12,220 nt of DNA, taken from Coriobacteriia bacterium (GTDB lineage: Bacteria > Actinomycetota > Coriobacteriia > Coriobacteriales > UBA8131). A model generated the notes under the pieces. That model saw only the letters and a list, made by a program, of their open reading frames with translations. It was not told the origin of the DNA and did no database searches. The translations under genes and the position numbers were made by a program. This document shows positions 1-7,820 of the stretch, in pieces. Each line of letters begins with the position of its first letter. The stretch's first letter is position 1. The stretch is taken from assembly GCA_009781535.1 (NCBI GenBank), contig WQXX01000020.1:1-12220 (forward strand), in the 5' to 3' direction.

Positions 1-66
1 CGGGCGCTCGATTTCGCTTAGCAGGGGCTTTATGCGATCCCAAAGGGGCTCAGTCGTCCGAATCAC
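1..66 (-). CDS. Start of a radical SAM protein, TIGR03960-like (partial, 22 codons)
   Basis: An open frame begins with GTG at 66-64 and runs off the left edge without a stop. The visible peptide includes EPLWDRIKPLLSEIERP. An AAAGGTAG ribosome-binding site lies about 4 bases before the GTG, and the gene overlaps the end of the DUF697 gene by 17 bases, as is usual for coupled genes. From memory, the W-x-R-I-x-P-L-L-x-x-[IV]-x-[RK]-P pattern matches the N-terminus of TIGR03960-family B12-binding radical SAM proteins, which occur near rod-shape genes in some Gram-positive bacteria. The catalytic CxxxCxxC motif would lie outside the window, so the family call is inference from a short stretch. 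That a coding frame starts here is better supported than its identity. Confidence 0.55.
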   Translation of the reverse strand, partial: MIRTTEPLWDRIKPLLSEIERP

Positions 67-1111
67 TGTCTACCTTTATCGCATTGTAATACTCATATGC
101 CGCGAGCCCCACAGCAATGGTTGCTGCATAAGCGATACTGGCGCGGATGGCAAAGCCAGCCATCGAGACTTTTTTAACCAGGAAACGCACGAGTGTGCGG
201 CTGCCAAAAGCTCCAACGACAAGCACTGCCATCTCCTTGATGCGGCTTGTACCGAGAGGGTGACCGCACATGGCTGCTATCTGTAAGGCAAGCCTCATCT
301 GGTTAAGCGTCAGCAGTGGCATATCGGCGCCTGGGATGAAGAAAGCTGCTCCGATCAACGCGTTTTCAAGTGCAACCTTGCGCATCAATTCCATCGCAAC
401 CGGACGGCGTAAGAATGGATATGCCTTGGCAAAGGTCACGAGGCACTGTTCGAGATTATCTGCCATCCAATCCGCCAATTCATCAAACACCGCATCAAAA
501 ACACAGAGCGGGTCATCGGGTTGCACGGATGATGGCTTTTTACTCACCGCTGTACGCCCAAACCTGAAAGCGCCCTGGCAACAGCCTGCATCAGGCTGTG
601 CGTCTTGATCGAGACCATCCGTCATATCCATAGTGGCGTCAGCGAAATCAGGAACCGGGATGATGTCCTTTATGTCATCGATGATGGTCTCTGCCTTAAG
701 ATGTGGTATGAGGACCGCAGGATGGGTCGTGATCGTCACTACCGCATCTGCATACCCATATGCAAGCTCGATAAGATCGCTCGTGCAAGGGCTCGAAGCA
801 GCCAGGATAAGAGCAAGCTCAGCGTTATGAAGATACACATCTGTTAAATCTGGAAGCTCTGTCCCATAACTTCGCACGAGTACCATCACCTTGCTTGTCT
901 GAGGTCGCAGCTTCTCACGCACATACGCTAATAAGCGCGCATCAACACTTCGATCGACAAGGAGCAGCAATGATACAACCCCCTCCAGCTGAGAGTCGAT
1001 GGCTTCGCTTGCGGAGTTGAGCGCCTTATAACTGGTCGGCGCAGCTGAAATCCCTTCGCGCAATGCTCTCAAACCGAGATCCATAACTTGTGCAATCGTA
1101 ATCCTTGCCAT
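50..1111 (-). CDS. DUF697 family membrane protein
   Basis: A 353-residue protein of unknown function. The C-terminal third (about residues 225-345) looks like a DUF697 domain (seen also in YcjF-type proteins): the motif IPGADMP at about 259-265 is followed by LTLNQMRLALQIA, then two hydrophobic stretches (about 294-312 and 315-340) and an acidic tail DSDSDD. The N-terminal part (about 45-135) has alternating hydrophobic strands such as VVSLLLLVD and VMVLV. It resembles a degenerate nucleotide-binding fold, but no P-loop is visible. The middle (about 155-205) is polar and probably a linker. I chose the ATG at 1111 over an upstream TTG at 1117: GAGGTG lies 8 bases before the ATG but only 2 before the TTG. 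The site overlaps the rodA stop, so translation is probably coupled. The place at the end of the rod operon suggests an envelope role, but this is only context. Confidence 0.75.
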   Translation of the reverse strand: MARITIAQVMDLGLRALREGISAAPTSYKALNSASEAIDSQLEGVVSLLLLVDRSVDARLLAYVREKLRPQTSKVMVLVRSYGTELPDLTDVYLHNAELALILAASSPCTSDLIELAYGYADAVVTITTHPAVLIPHLKAETIIDDIKDIIPVPDFADATMDMTDGLDQDAQPDAGCCQGAFRFGRTAVSKKPSSVQPDDPLCVFDAVFDELADWMADNLEQCLVTFAKAYPFLRRPVAMELMRKVALENALIGAAFFIPGADMPLLTLNQMRLALQIAAMCGHPLGTSRIKEMAVLVVGAFGSRTLVRFLVKKVSMAGFAIRASIAYAATIAVGLAAYEYYNAIKVDSDSDD

Positions 1112-1123
1112 TCTCAAATCACC

Positions 1124-2350
1124 TCATTCGGTCATTCGCGTTCCGATATGTCCAAAGCGATCGCCTGCGTTGCGACGTGTCCATATAGAGCATAACAGAC
1201 CAAGCACTATAAAGTTAGTGACCATGAATGATGAGCCGTAGCTTACAAAGGGCAGCGGTATACCCGTGATTGGCATCAGGCCGCAGGTCATACCGATGTT
1301 TTCAAGCACATGGAAAAACCACATTCCGAGTATCGATGCAGCAATGATCGAACCAAAGGTGTTCTTTGCGGTAAAAGCGATGCGGAGTATGATGAAGAAT
1401 TGGAGAATGAACAAGGCGATAAGCGCCATACTTCCCACAAAACCGAACTCCTCAGCAAGTACGCAGAAGATGAAATCCGTGGGGGTCTCTGGCAAGAAGC
1501 CGAGGCCGGATTGCATCGCATTGCCATAACCCTTGCCCAGCAAACCTCCCGATCCTATGGCGATCTTGGCTTGCGTGAGATGGTAACTCACGCCTGTAGG
1601 GTCGATGTCGTTATCGAGGAATACAAGAATACGGTTTTTCTGATAATCCTTGATAAGCACATCTCGCTCAAAATACGAATCAAGGTAGCCATCGACCACA
1701 ATAAGCAAGACGAGGGCAGCTATGATGACTATGGCGGTGATGATAAGCCATTTCCGGTTGGCGCCGCCTGTGAATAACGCCACAACGGCGATAACAAAGA
1801 ATACAAGCCCGGTGCCAAGATCTGGCTGAGCCATAATGCAGACAACCGGAATGAGAAGCATTCCAAGCACCTTGAGATAATCCTTGCCCGAATTGAGCTT
1901 TCCCCGATATTGGCTCACAAGAGCAGCGGCAGCAAGGATAAGCAGCGGCTTGGCTAACTCAGCTGGCTGGAATTGGAGGCCAAAGATATTGACCCAGTTG
2001 TACGCGCCGTTGACTTCTACGCCGATACCAGGAACAAGCGGCAGAAGGACAAGTATCACCGGGATGATCAGCAAGGGTAAGGCAAACCTCGCAAACCTGC
2101 GGTAGTCAAACCACCACAACACAGCAAATGCCATTAGACCGATAAGTATACCGGTGAGCTGACGCGAGAGAGTGTAGTCGGAATGCCCAATGATCGCAGA
2201 AGACACAATGAGCAGACCATAACAGGCAAGCAGGGCCGTCACCGCCAGCAGAGGAATGTTTATCACAGCCAACACGCGTGTGTGCAAAGGGATGTGCTTG
2301 AGGTCGCGCGAGACGCTGTCATGCTGTTGGAGTTTAGGGGTTATCGCCAT
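1124..2350 (-). CDS. rodA: RodA, SEDS peptidoglycan glycosyltransferase
   Basis: A 408-residue SEDS (FtsW/RodA/SpoVE) protein, which polymerises lipid II into glycan strands during side-wall growth, paired with the class B PBP encoded just before it. About ten membrane segments alternate with short loops. Family motifs are clear: FQPAELAK at 127-134, QPDLGT at 175-180, a long extracellular loop ending in LPETPTDFIF (286-295) whose Asp292 matches the essential SEDS aspartate, and NIGMTCGLMPITGIPLPFVS at 351-370 followed by YG. RodA rather than FtsW is preferred because of the mre-mrdA context and the standard RodA-like length. The ATG at 2350 has AAGGG about 7 bases upstream. The gap to the mrdA stop is 9 bases, so the site sits against that stop codon. 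Confidence 0.95.
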   Translation of the reverse strand: MAITPKLQQHDSVSRDLKHIPLHTRVLAVINIPLLAVTALLACYGLLIVSSAIIGHSDYTLSRQLTGILIGLMAFAVLWWFDYRRFARFALPLLIIPVILVLLPLVPGIGVEVNGAYNWVNIFGLQFQPAELAKPLLILAAAALVSQYRGKLNSGKDYLKVLGMLLIPVVCIMAQPDLGTGLVFFVIAVVALFTGGANRKWLIITAIVIIAALVLLIVVDGYLDSYFERDVLIKDYQKNRILVFLDNDIDPTGVSYHLTQAKIAIGSGGLLGKGYGNAMQSGLGFLPETPTDFIFCVLAEEFGFVGSMALIALFILQFFIILRIAFTAKNTFGSIIAASILGMWFFHVLENIGMTCGLMPITGIPLPFVSYGSSFMVTNFIVLGLLCSIWTRRNAGDRFGHIGTRMTE

Positions 2351-2359
2351 CTCTGACCC

Positions 2360-4465
2360 TTACCGCTCGCCCGTATCCTCGCCAGCAACAATCACGCCGA
2401 CGTCGACGCCATAGATGGCAGCAAAGGTGTGCAGTACACCCACGATGGCGCTTGCTGAGCCGCCGCCGCCTTCCTCAATGACACAAGCAACACAGTATTG
2501 AGGATCATTGACCGGCCCGTAGGCAACAAACCAGGCGTACTCATCCTTGTTGGCAACCTCAGCCGTACCCGATTTTCCTGCCAGCACCACAGGTATGGGA
2601 TTGAATATCTTCTCTCGCACGATGACCCGCTTGAGTCCATCGATCACACGGTTGAGGTGTACCTGATCATACTGGGGCTGCACATCGCTGGGCGTCGGCC
2701 TATGGGTGATGATCGTCTCTCCCTCTTTGTTGACGACCTTATGGAAGATATGAGGTTTTATGGCGCTTCCTCGTGCGATGGTCGCATACCCATTAGCCAA
2801 CTGCAACGGTGTGACAAGCATATCGCCTTGCCCGATGCACATGCTGGTCATATCGCCAGGGTTCCACGTGGCGTCTTCTGGAGTGTCAACAAACGCCCGT
2901 TGCTTCCATAGGAAATTCGGGATCCGCCCGCTCGCCTCTCCCGGAAGATCGATGCCGGTGGGCGCATGAAAACCCCATGACTTGAGACTATCCTGTAAGA
3001 CGTCATGTTCGGCAGCACGAGCCTTTTCGTCGTAAGGCAAGGCGTTCCACACCGCAAACCATGGCTTAAAGAACCCATCGGCAACGTTATAAAAGAAAAG
3101 GTCGCAGGATTGGTTGATGGCTTCCTCAAGACCCATATTCCCGTGTCCATAGGGGTGAATCCAGCATCTTTGCCCCCACTGATCTCCATACTCATTCCAG
3201 TAGCCGTTGCAGTAGAACTGCGTATAAGGACCGATAACGCCATGAGCCAAACCGGCCATACTGGTAAAGGCTTTAAACGTCGAAGCTGCAGGATACAATC
3301 CAGAGATAACACGGTTGGTAAGCGGATAATTCGAGGCTATGTTCATCAGCTGTTCCCAGAGATCGATCGAGATACCGCCTGCAAGGTCGGAAGGGTTATA
3401 GGTCGGATAACTTGACGCGGCCAGGATACCACCTTCTTTGACATCAATGCACAGCAGCGCTCCCCCATTCGCTTTCACATGGCCTCTTTCGTGGGCAGCC
3501 AGAATCGTCTCGTAAAGGATACGATCCGTATTTCGTTGGAGATTGGCGTCAATCGTTAAACAGACGTCGCTGCCATACATCGGCTTGAGCTCATCGATCA
3601 ACTCAAGTGGGGCTCCCGACGAGTCGATCAGGTAGGTCTTTCTTCCACGCATGCCTCGCAGGATCTGCTCGAATTCGTATTCTGCTCCATCTTTGCCAAC
3701 GATATCGCCACTCTCATATTGGAAGGTCTCTGATGCTTCTTGTTCATTGAGCGTATCCTGGGTAACCGGGCCAGTGTAGCCAAGAAGATGTGCCGCAAGA
3801 TTACCGTTGGGATAATAGCGAACGGTGCGGTTTTCTATACTGACGCCTTCGAACAGGGTCGGATGCTCTTTGATGAAAGCAACCGAACGCATAGGGACGT
3901 CGGATGCAATTGTGCGGTCTGCTTGCATACCCACGGTATCGTTGAGAATGTTGCGCCGTACTACTCCCCGTGGGATTCCAAGCAGGAGCGACAGGCGATG
4001 GACAAGTCCTCGGTCGTTGGCAAGGCTCCGTTTACCGGTAAGCACGATCGAGGGACGGTTGGTGATAAGCTCGACCCCGTTGCGGTCAAGTATCCTTCCT
4101 CTGATGGCAGGTACGGAGATATTCGAGGTCATGTTCTTATCAGCCAAACCCACGTATTCGTCATGTGAGAGTATCTGCAAGGTCCAGAGTCGAACTGCCA
4201 ATGTCCCAAAAAAGATGGCGATCAGAGCGCCAAAGGCATAAAAACGCCCCTTAGCCTCAGGACCGCTTTTTGGAGTCGTATCGAGAGTGCGCCTGACAAA
4301 AACCTCGTCTTTTGCAATCGGGGCTTCTACCCGCTCCAAGCCCGGGAGGAGCCCGAGCTTATCTTTCCGGCGGTTCCTGACCAATAAAAAGATAAGAAAC
4401 GCCAAAGCGATAATGAATAAAAAGGCGGCAAGGCCGACGATGATGGCAAGCACATAGACGTTCAT
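2360..4465 (-). CDS. mrdA: Penicillin-binding protein 2, class B transpeptidase (MrdA)
   Basis: A 701-residue class B PBP that cross-links peptidoglycan in the elongasome as partner of RodA. The penicillin-binding motifs are in order: STFK at 395-398 (catalytic Ser395), SCD at 453-455 and KSGT at 631-634. The N-terminal PBP dimer region is seen from IRGRILDRNG (121-130) to about 280. There are two hydrophobic segments before it: residues 4-29, followed by RNRRKDK, and residues 75-95. Most PBP2 proteins have a single anchor. The start is ATG 4465, 1 base after the mreD stop. The only Shine-Dalgarno-like sequence, GGAAG, is about 13 bases upstream, so translation may depend on coupling with mreD. 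No other Met occurs before residue 112. The C-terminus after KSGT is of normal length for the family. Confidence 0.95.
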   Translation of the reverse strand: MNVYVLAIIVGLAAFLFIIALAFLIFLLVRNRRKDKLGLLPGLERVEAPIAKDEVFVRRTLDTTPKSGPEAKGRFYAFGALIAIFFGTLAVRLWTLQILSHDEYVGLADKNMTSNISVPAIRGRILDRNGVELITNRPSIVLTGKRSLANDRGLVHRLSLLLGIPRGVVRRNILNDTVGMQADRTIASDVPMRSVAFIKEHPTLFEGVSIENRTVRYYPNGNLAAHLLGYTGPVTQDTLNEQEASETFQYESGDIVGKDGAEYEFEQILRGMRGRKTYLIDSSGAPLELIDELKPMYGSDVCLTIDANLQRNTDRILYETILAAHERGHVKANGGALLCIDVKEGGILAASSYPTYNPSDLAGGISIDLWEQLMNIASNYPLTNRVISGLYPAASTFKAFTSMAGLAHGVIGPYTQFYCNGYWNEYGDQWGQRCWIHPYGHGNMGLEEAINQSCDLFFYNVADGFFKPWFAVWNALPYDEKARAAEHDVLQDSLKSWGFHAPTGIDLPGEASGRIPNFLWKQRAFVDTPEDATWNPGDMTSMCIGQGDMLVTPLQLANGYATIARGSAIKPHIFHKVVNKEGETIITHRPTPSDVQPQYDQVHLNRVIDGLKRVIVREKIFNPIPVVLAGKSGTAEVANKDEYAWFVAYGPVNDPQYCVACVIEEGGGGSASAIVGVLHTFAAIYGVDVGVIVAGEDTGER

Positions 4466-4466
4466 T

Positions 4467-5093
4467 TTAAAAACGTATCTTCCGCTGAATCGATCGACCT
4501 TTGACCAGGGTGCCTTTGCGTCCTTGTTTGTTTTTACGGCTCGTCAGACCTCCAGGTTTGTTATTAACCTTCCTGTTGTTGAGATAGTTCCTGATCACAA
4601 GCACAACCACCGCGACTATCGCCTCGTAGATAGCGCTGGGCAACGATCGAAAAACAAGCGAATATAAGATGTTAGAATCGTAGCCGATGACGACCAGGAT
4701 AATTCCATGAAGCAACTCCCCGAGCAGTAGGGCAATGACAACAGCAAAGAGCTCGATTATCCAGTTGCTCTGAAAAGCGTCTTTGTTAAAGGCGCTGAGT
4801 GCAAAACTCATTACGGTGAGTAGAAGCGCCATGACCCCGATGGGACCTTGGGAGAACAGGTCATAGCAAAAACCGAGGATGAAGCCATAAATCGTCGAAC
4901 GTGTCGCAGGGTTGTTAAGCGCAACGATGATGGTAACGATCATGATGATATTTGGAACAGCCGAGACGATGGCGATATTAGGCGCTATAGCAAGTTGCAA
5001 GACGACGGCAAGCAAGCCGATGAGCGCCAGAATACCCGGGTGTGTCTGCTTGGGCGTACCTGGATTAAAGCTGTGATCCCGCTTGGGACTCAT
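4467..5093 (-). CDS. mreD: MreD, rod shape-determining membrane protein
   Basis: A 208-residue polytopic protein placed between mreC and mrdA, as in the classic rod operon. It has about five or six membrane segments (roughly 20-38, 41-60, 66-80, 84-101, 111-137, 154-168). The weakly conserved MreD signature is seen as GFCYDLFSQGPIGV at 74-87. MreD works with MreC in the elongasome and is known to modulate PBP2/RodA activation in other bacteria. The last 40 residues are strongly basic with no acidic residue (13 Lys/Arg, ending RKIRF), a cytoplasmic tail I do not recognise from typical MreD proteins. The ATG at 5093 follows the mreC stop by 1 base. A GGGAGG site lies 9 bases upstream inside the end of mreC, which points to coupled translation. 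Confidence 0.88.
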   Translation of the reverse strand: MSPKRDHSFNPGTPKQTHPGILALIGLLAVVLQLAIAPNIAIVSAVPNIIMIVTIIVALNNPATRSTIYGFILGFCYDLFSQGPIGVMALLLTVMSFALSAFNKDAFQSNWIIELFAVVIALLLGELLHGIILVVIGYDSNILYSLVFRSLPSAIYEAIVAVVVLVIRNYLNNRKVNNKPGGLTSRKNKQGRKGTLVKGRSIQRKIRF

Positions 5094-5094
5094 G

Positions 5095-6027
5095 TCAGCT
5101 ACCCTCCCCTGTTGTGCCTGTCAAGCCTGAGGTAGTACTCGTAGATTGGTCTTCCTGAGAAGGAGAGACAGGTGGTTTATAGGTAACCTCGGATTGACGC
5201 CCTGTGAGAACAGAGACTTCCCCGATGGGATAATCCACCCATTCTACTGGAGCCACAACAACGGTTTTGTACATATCGGTTGGGTTATAAAAGATGCTGA
5301 ACACCACTCCGATGACAATCCCTTTTGGATACACGCCTCCCACACCTGAGGTGATAACGGCTTCTCCTTCATTGACTGGGGCGTCAAGAGAAATATAACT
5401 CAGGTAGAGCAGTCCTTCCTGCGAACCAGACATCACCGCTTCGGTGCGCGTCTCCTGTAGATAGACCGCAACACCACTACGAGGGTCGGTCAGCAGGCGT
5501 ACCGTCGATGAAAACGGGCCGACTGACTCAATCTGTCCCATAAGCCCATTCGCGCTGACAACCGGCATGCCTATCGTTATGCCGTCCAGAGAGCCTTTGT
5601 CTATGGTGACGGTACGGTTCCAGGAGTCGGTCGTACGAGAAATGATGCGTGCGCCACAAGGTGCAAGATTGTATGCATCGACAATCCGAAGCAGGTCTTT
5701 TAGCCGTTCATTCTCCAGCCGGTGTTCTTTGAGCAGAAGTACTAAGGCCTGCAATTCCTCGTTGCGCCTGCGTAATTCTGCGACGTCCTCAGGATCAGCT
5801 GTCATATTTGATGTAGCATTATTGGCCGCGTTAAACGGAAGCCCGAGAAACCTGCCTACCTGCTGGATAGGGGCAGTTACAGCCATGGAGCCCGCCCGCA
5901 GTTTATGAAGCGGTCCGCTCGCGCCTTCGAGCAGCCAGACCGTCATCAACACAATCGAAAGCAAGCTGAGGACTATGGTGACAATCCCCGCCGAAACACG
6001 TTTCGGTCTGTGGGGGGCAAGCGCCAT
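5095..6027 (-). CDS. mreC: MreC, rod shape-determining scaffold protein
   Basis: A bitopic protein of about 310 residues that links the cytoplasmic MreB filaments to extracytoplasmic PBP2. From the chosen start: a basic N-terminus (APHRPKR), a membrane helix at about 11-33, a coiled coil at about 78-118 (VAELRRRNEELQALVLLLKE and the following heptads), then the two-part beta domain from about 124 to 270 with RTTDSWNRTVTIDKGS and ANGLMGQIESVG. The tail is a Ser/Thr/Gly-rich low-complexity stretch. A longer open frame up to 6102 would overlap mreB by 58 bases, and its extra residues are antisense-like to nothing known in MreC. The ATG at 6027, with AAAGG about 11 bases upstream and 17 bases after the mreB stop, gives the normal MreC N-terminus, so I chose it. 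Confidence 0.92.
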   Translation of the reverse strand: MALAPHRPKRVSAGIVTIVLSLLSIVLMTVWLLEGASGPLHKLRAGSMAVTAPIQQVGRFLGLPFNAANNATSNMTADPEDVAELRRRNEELQALVLLLKEHRLENERLKDLLRIVDAYNLAPCGARIISRTTDSWNRTVTIDKGSLDGITIGMPVVSANGLMGQIESVGPFSSTVRLLTDPRSGVAVYLQETRTEAVMSGSQEGLLYLSYISLDAPVNEGEAVITSGVGGVYPKGIVIGVVFSIFYNPTDMYKTVVVAPVEWVDYPIGEVSVLTGRQSEVTYKPPVSPSQEDQSTSTTSGLTGTTGEGS

Positions 6028-6044
6028 ACGAGAGGCGACCTTTC

Positions 6045-7085
6045 TTATCGCTGCGTGTAAGAACGCTGTAAGGCGTTCGGGTTCTCCAGTGCCATCGCAC
6101 ATCCCATGACGACATTGGTGAATGCGGTATCAGAAACGTAGACCGGAACTTCAAGTTCGTGAGTCAAAAACACGTCGAGCATCTTGAGCAGCGCACCACC
6201 GCCCGTAAGTAGGATCCCATTTGTGATGATATCGGCTGCCAGGTCCGGGTCGGTTTCCAGGAAGGTCTCCTTGACAGCAATGAGAATATCCTGCAAGGGC
6301 CCACGGATGCCATCCCGCACATCCTCGGACTGGATAAGCTCACTACGAGGCAAATTCGTCGCCAAGTCGCGTCCCGAGATCTCCATATCAAGCTCGCCGG
6401 TTGAGATGGGCATGGCTGACCCTATGCCGATTTTGATATCTTCTGCCGTCCGAACGCCGATATTCAGCCCATAGACCTCGCGCACATGGCGCGCGATCGC
6501 CTCGTCAAACTCATTGCCTGCGATACGCAAGGAGCGTGACGTAACGATGCCACCGAGCGAGATGACCGCGATCTCGGTGGTGCCACCGCCGATGTCGATA
6601 ACCATAGAGCCGGTTGGTTCTTCAACGGGCAATCCGGCGCCGATAGCAGCAGCCATCGGCTCCTCAAGCAGGAAGGCCTGACGCGCGCCAGCCTGGATGG
6701 TAGCCTCAAAGACCGCACGCTTTTCTACCGACGTTACGCCGCAGGGGATGCAGATGACAATACGGGGCTTTGGCTGCCAGAGGCGCGTTTTAGGATTGGC
6801 TTTGCTGATAAAGTGCGAGAGCATCGCTTCAGTTACGTCATAATCAGCGATGACGCCGTCTGCAAGCGGACGCTCGACTGAGATATTGCCTGGGTTGCGC
6901 CCAATCATCTCACGTGCTTCAGATCCTACCGAGATGACACGATTGACTTCATTATCGATAGCGACGACTGAAGGCTCGTTTAGAACAATACCCTCGCCAC
7001 TGACGGCGACAAGCGTATTAGCCGTCCCCAGATCGATGGCCATATCGCAACTCCACTGGCTGAATAAACTATCGAGAAACGACAT
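6045..7085 (-). CDS. mreB: MreB, bacterial actin
   Basis: A 346-residue actin-like ATPase that forms membrane-associated filaments and directs lateral wall synthesis. Nucleotide-binding motifs are intact: phosphate-1 DLGTANTL at 18-25, phosphate-2 DIGGGTTE at 164-171 and the adenosine motif LTGGGALL at 293-300. Other conserved blocks include NEPSVVA (36-42) and EEPMAAAIGAGLPV (141-154). The N-terminal MSFLDSLFSQW is a short amphipathic stretch that could act as membrane anchor. MreB rather than Mbl is chosen by its place directly before mreC and mreD. The ATG at 7085 has AAGGAG about 12 bases upstream, a wide spacing, but no nearer in-frame start exists. It is the first gene of the tightly packed shape operon, with a 210-base leader region between it and ndk. 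Confidence 0.97.
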   Translation of the reverse strand: MSFLDSLFSQWSCDMAIDLGTANTLVAVSGEGIVLNEPSVVAIDNEVNRVISVGSEAREMIGRNPGNISVERPLADGVIADYDVTEAMLSHFISKANPKTRLWQPKPRIVICIPCGVTSVEKRAVFEATIQAGARQAFLLEEPMAAAIGAGLPVEEPTGSMVIDIGGGTTEIAVISLGGIVTSRSLRIAGNEFDEAIARHVREVYGLNIGVRTAEDIKIGIGSAMPISTGELDMEISGRDLATNLPRSELIQSEDVRDGIRGPLQDILIAVKETFLETDPDLAADIITNGILLTGGGALLKMLDVFLTHELEVPVYVSDTAFTNVVMGCAMALENPNALQRSYTQR

Positions 7086-7295
7086 CGTCGTCCAATACTC
7101 CTTACTTCGACACCTGACTGCTCAATCTGTAATATCTATGCGTACGTCTCCTGTAGATGCTTCAATAAGCACCTTGCCTGATGGTCGCACCAAGGTATTG
7201 TGACAATCACCTCGGTAAACGCCTCAAGCGAACAACCTTGCAAAGAGGCACGTGCGGCCAAAAGACCTTAACGGTTCATTTTAACATATGAGCCG
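7086..7295 (-). promoter_or_regulatory. Leader region upstream of mreB
   Basis: These 210 bases separate the ndk stop from the mreB start and are the natural place for the promoter of the rod-shape operon. I see the mreB ribosome-binding site (AAGGAG at about 7098-7103) but no convincing -35/-10 pair. TTGAAG followed after about 21 bases by TAGATA is the nearest and is badly spaced. There is no clear hairpin plus T-run for an ndk terminator either, so readthrough from ndk is possible. A short open frame inside this region is discussed as a finding. Confidence 0.35.
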
Positions 7296-7700
7296 TCACT
7301 CAGGAAAGAAGATGCCTATCTCTCGTACTGCTGAAGCAGGAGAGTCAGAACCATGGATGACATTGGCATCCATGATAAGACCGAAATCACCACGGATGGT
7401 ACCGGGGGCAGCGTCCTTGGGATTGGTCGCGCCCATGAGCTTCCGCGTGATTTGGATCGCTTCTTCGCCAGATACCACGAGCTTGACTACCGGCCCGGAC
7501 GTGATGTACTTGATGAGACCATCGTAAAACGGCTTGCCCACATGTTCGGCGTAATTCGCGGCAGCCTGTTCAGGAGTGACCTGCGCCAGTTCGAGCCGCT
7601 CGATGGTCAAGCCGACACGCTCAAAGCGTGCGATGATATCGCCGATGTGGCGATTGGCAACAGCATCGGGTTTCAGCATTGCATAGGTTCTCTCTTGCAT
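7296..7700 (-). CDS. ndk: Nucleoside diphosphate kinase
   Basis: A 134-residue enzyme that moves the gamma phosphate from ATP to nucleoside diphosphates through a phosphohistidine, keeping the NTP/dNTP pools balanced in the cytoplasm. The active-site motif NVIHGSDS at 113-120 holds the catalytic His116. The N-terminal ERTYAMLKPDAV and the GTIRGDFG block (100-107) are also typical. The length is that of a compact bacterial Ndk. The start at ATG 7700 (MQERTYAM) is favoured over the Met at position 8, because an AAAGG site lies about 7 bases upstream and because the beta strand of the fold needs these residues. It lies 105 bases after the TPR gene and 210 bases before mreB on the same strand, so it may share transcripts with either. 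Confidence 0.97.
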   Translation of the reverse strand: MQERTYAMLKPDAVANRHIGDIIARFERVGLTIERLELAQVTPEQAAANYAEHVGKPFYDGLIKYITSGPVVKLVVSGEEAIQITRKLMGATNPKDAAPGTIRGDFGLIMDANVIHGSDSPASAVREIGIFFPE

Positions 7701-7720
7701 GTTCTACCTTTCTTGATATC

Positions 7721-7820
7721 GCAGGGCTGTGGCGTCTTTATTGCTGCGAGGCGGACAGGACTTTCGTGCCTATTTGCCAATGAGACGAGCAGGGCTGTAG
7801 GATCTTTATTGTTGCGAGGC
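7721..7820 (-). repeat. Imperfect direct repeat around the TPR gene stop codon
   Basis: Two 32-base copies, 7721-7752 and 7789-7820, match at 28 of 32 positions and lie 68 bases apart. On the minus strand each begins with GCCTCGCARCAATAAAGA and ends with CACAGCCCTGC or TACAGCCCTGC. The upstream copy contains the last codons and stop of the TPR gene (Ala-Ser-Gln-Gln-stop). The second copy repeats this string just before the ndk ribosome-binding site. The likely origin is a local tandem duplication that then diverged. Because 68 is not a multiple of three, readthrough would not use the second stop in the same way. Confidence 0.75.

Noticed and set aside
6028..6102. Upstream extension of MreC by 25 residues
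   Set aside because: It would overlap the mreB coding end by 58 bases and its residues do not look like an MreC N-terminus. The ATG at 6027 gives the normal basic-plus-membrane-helix start.
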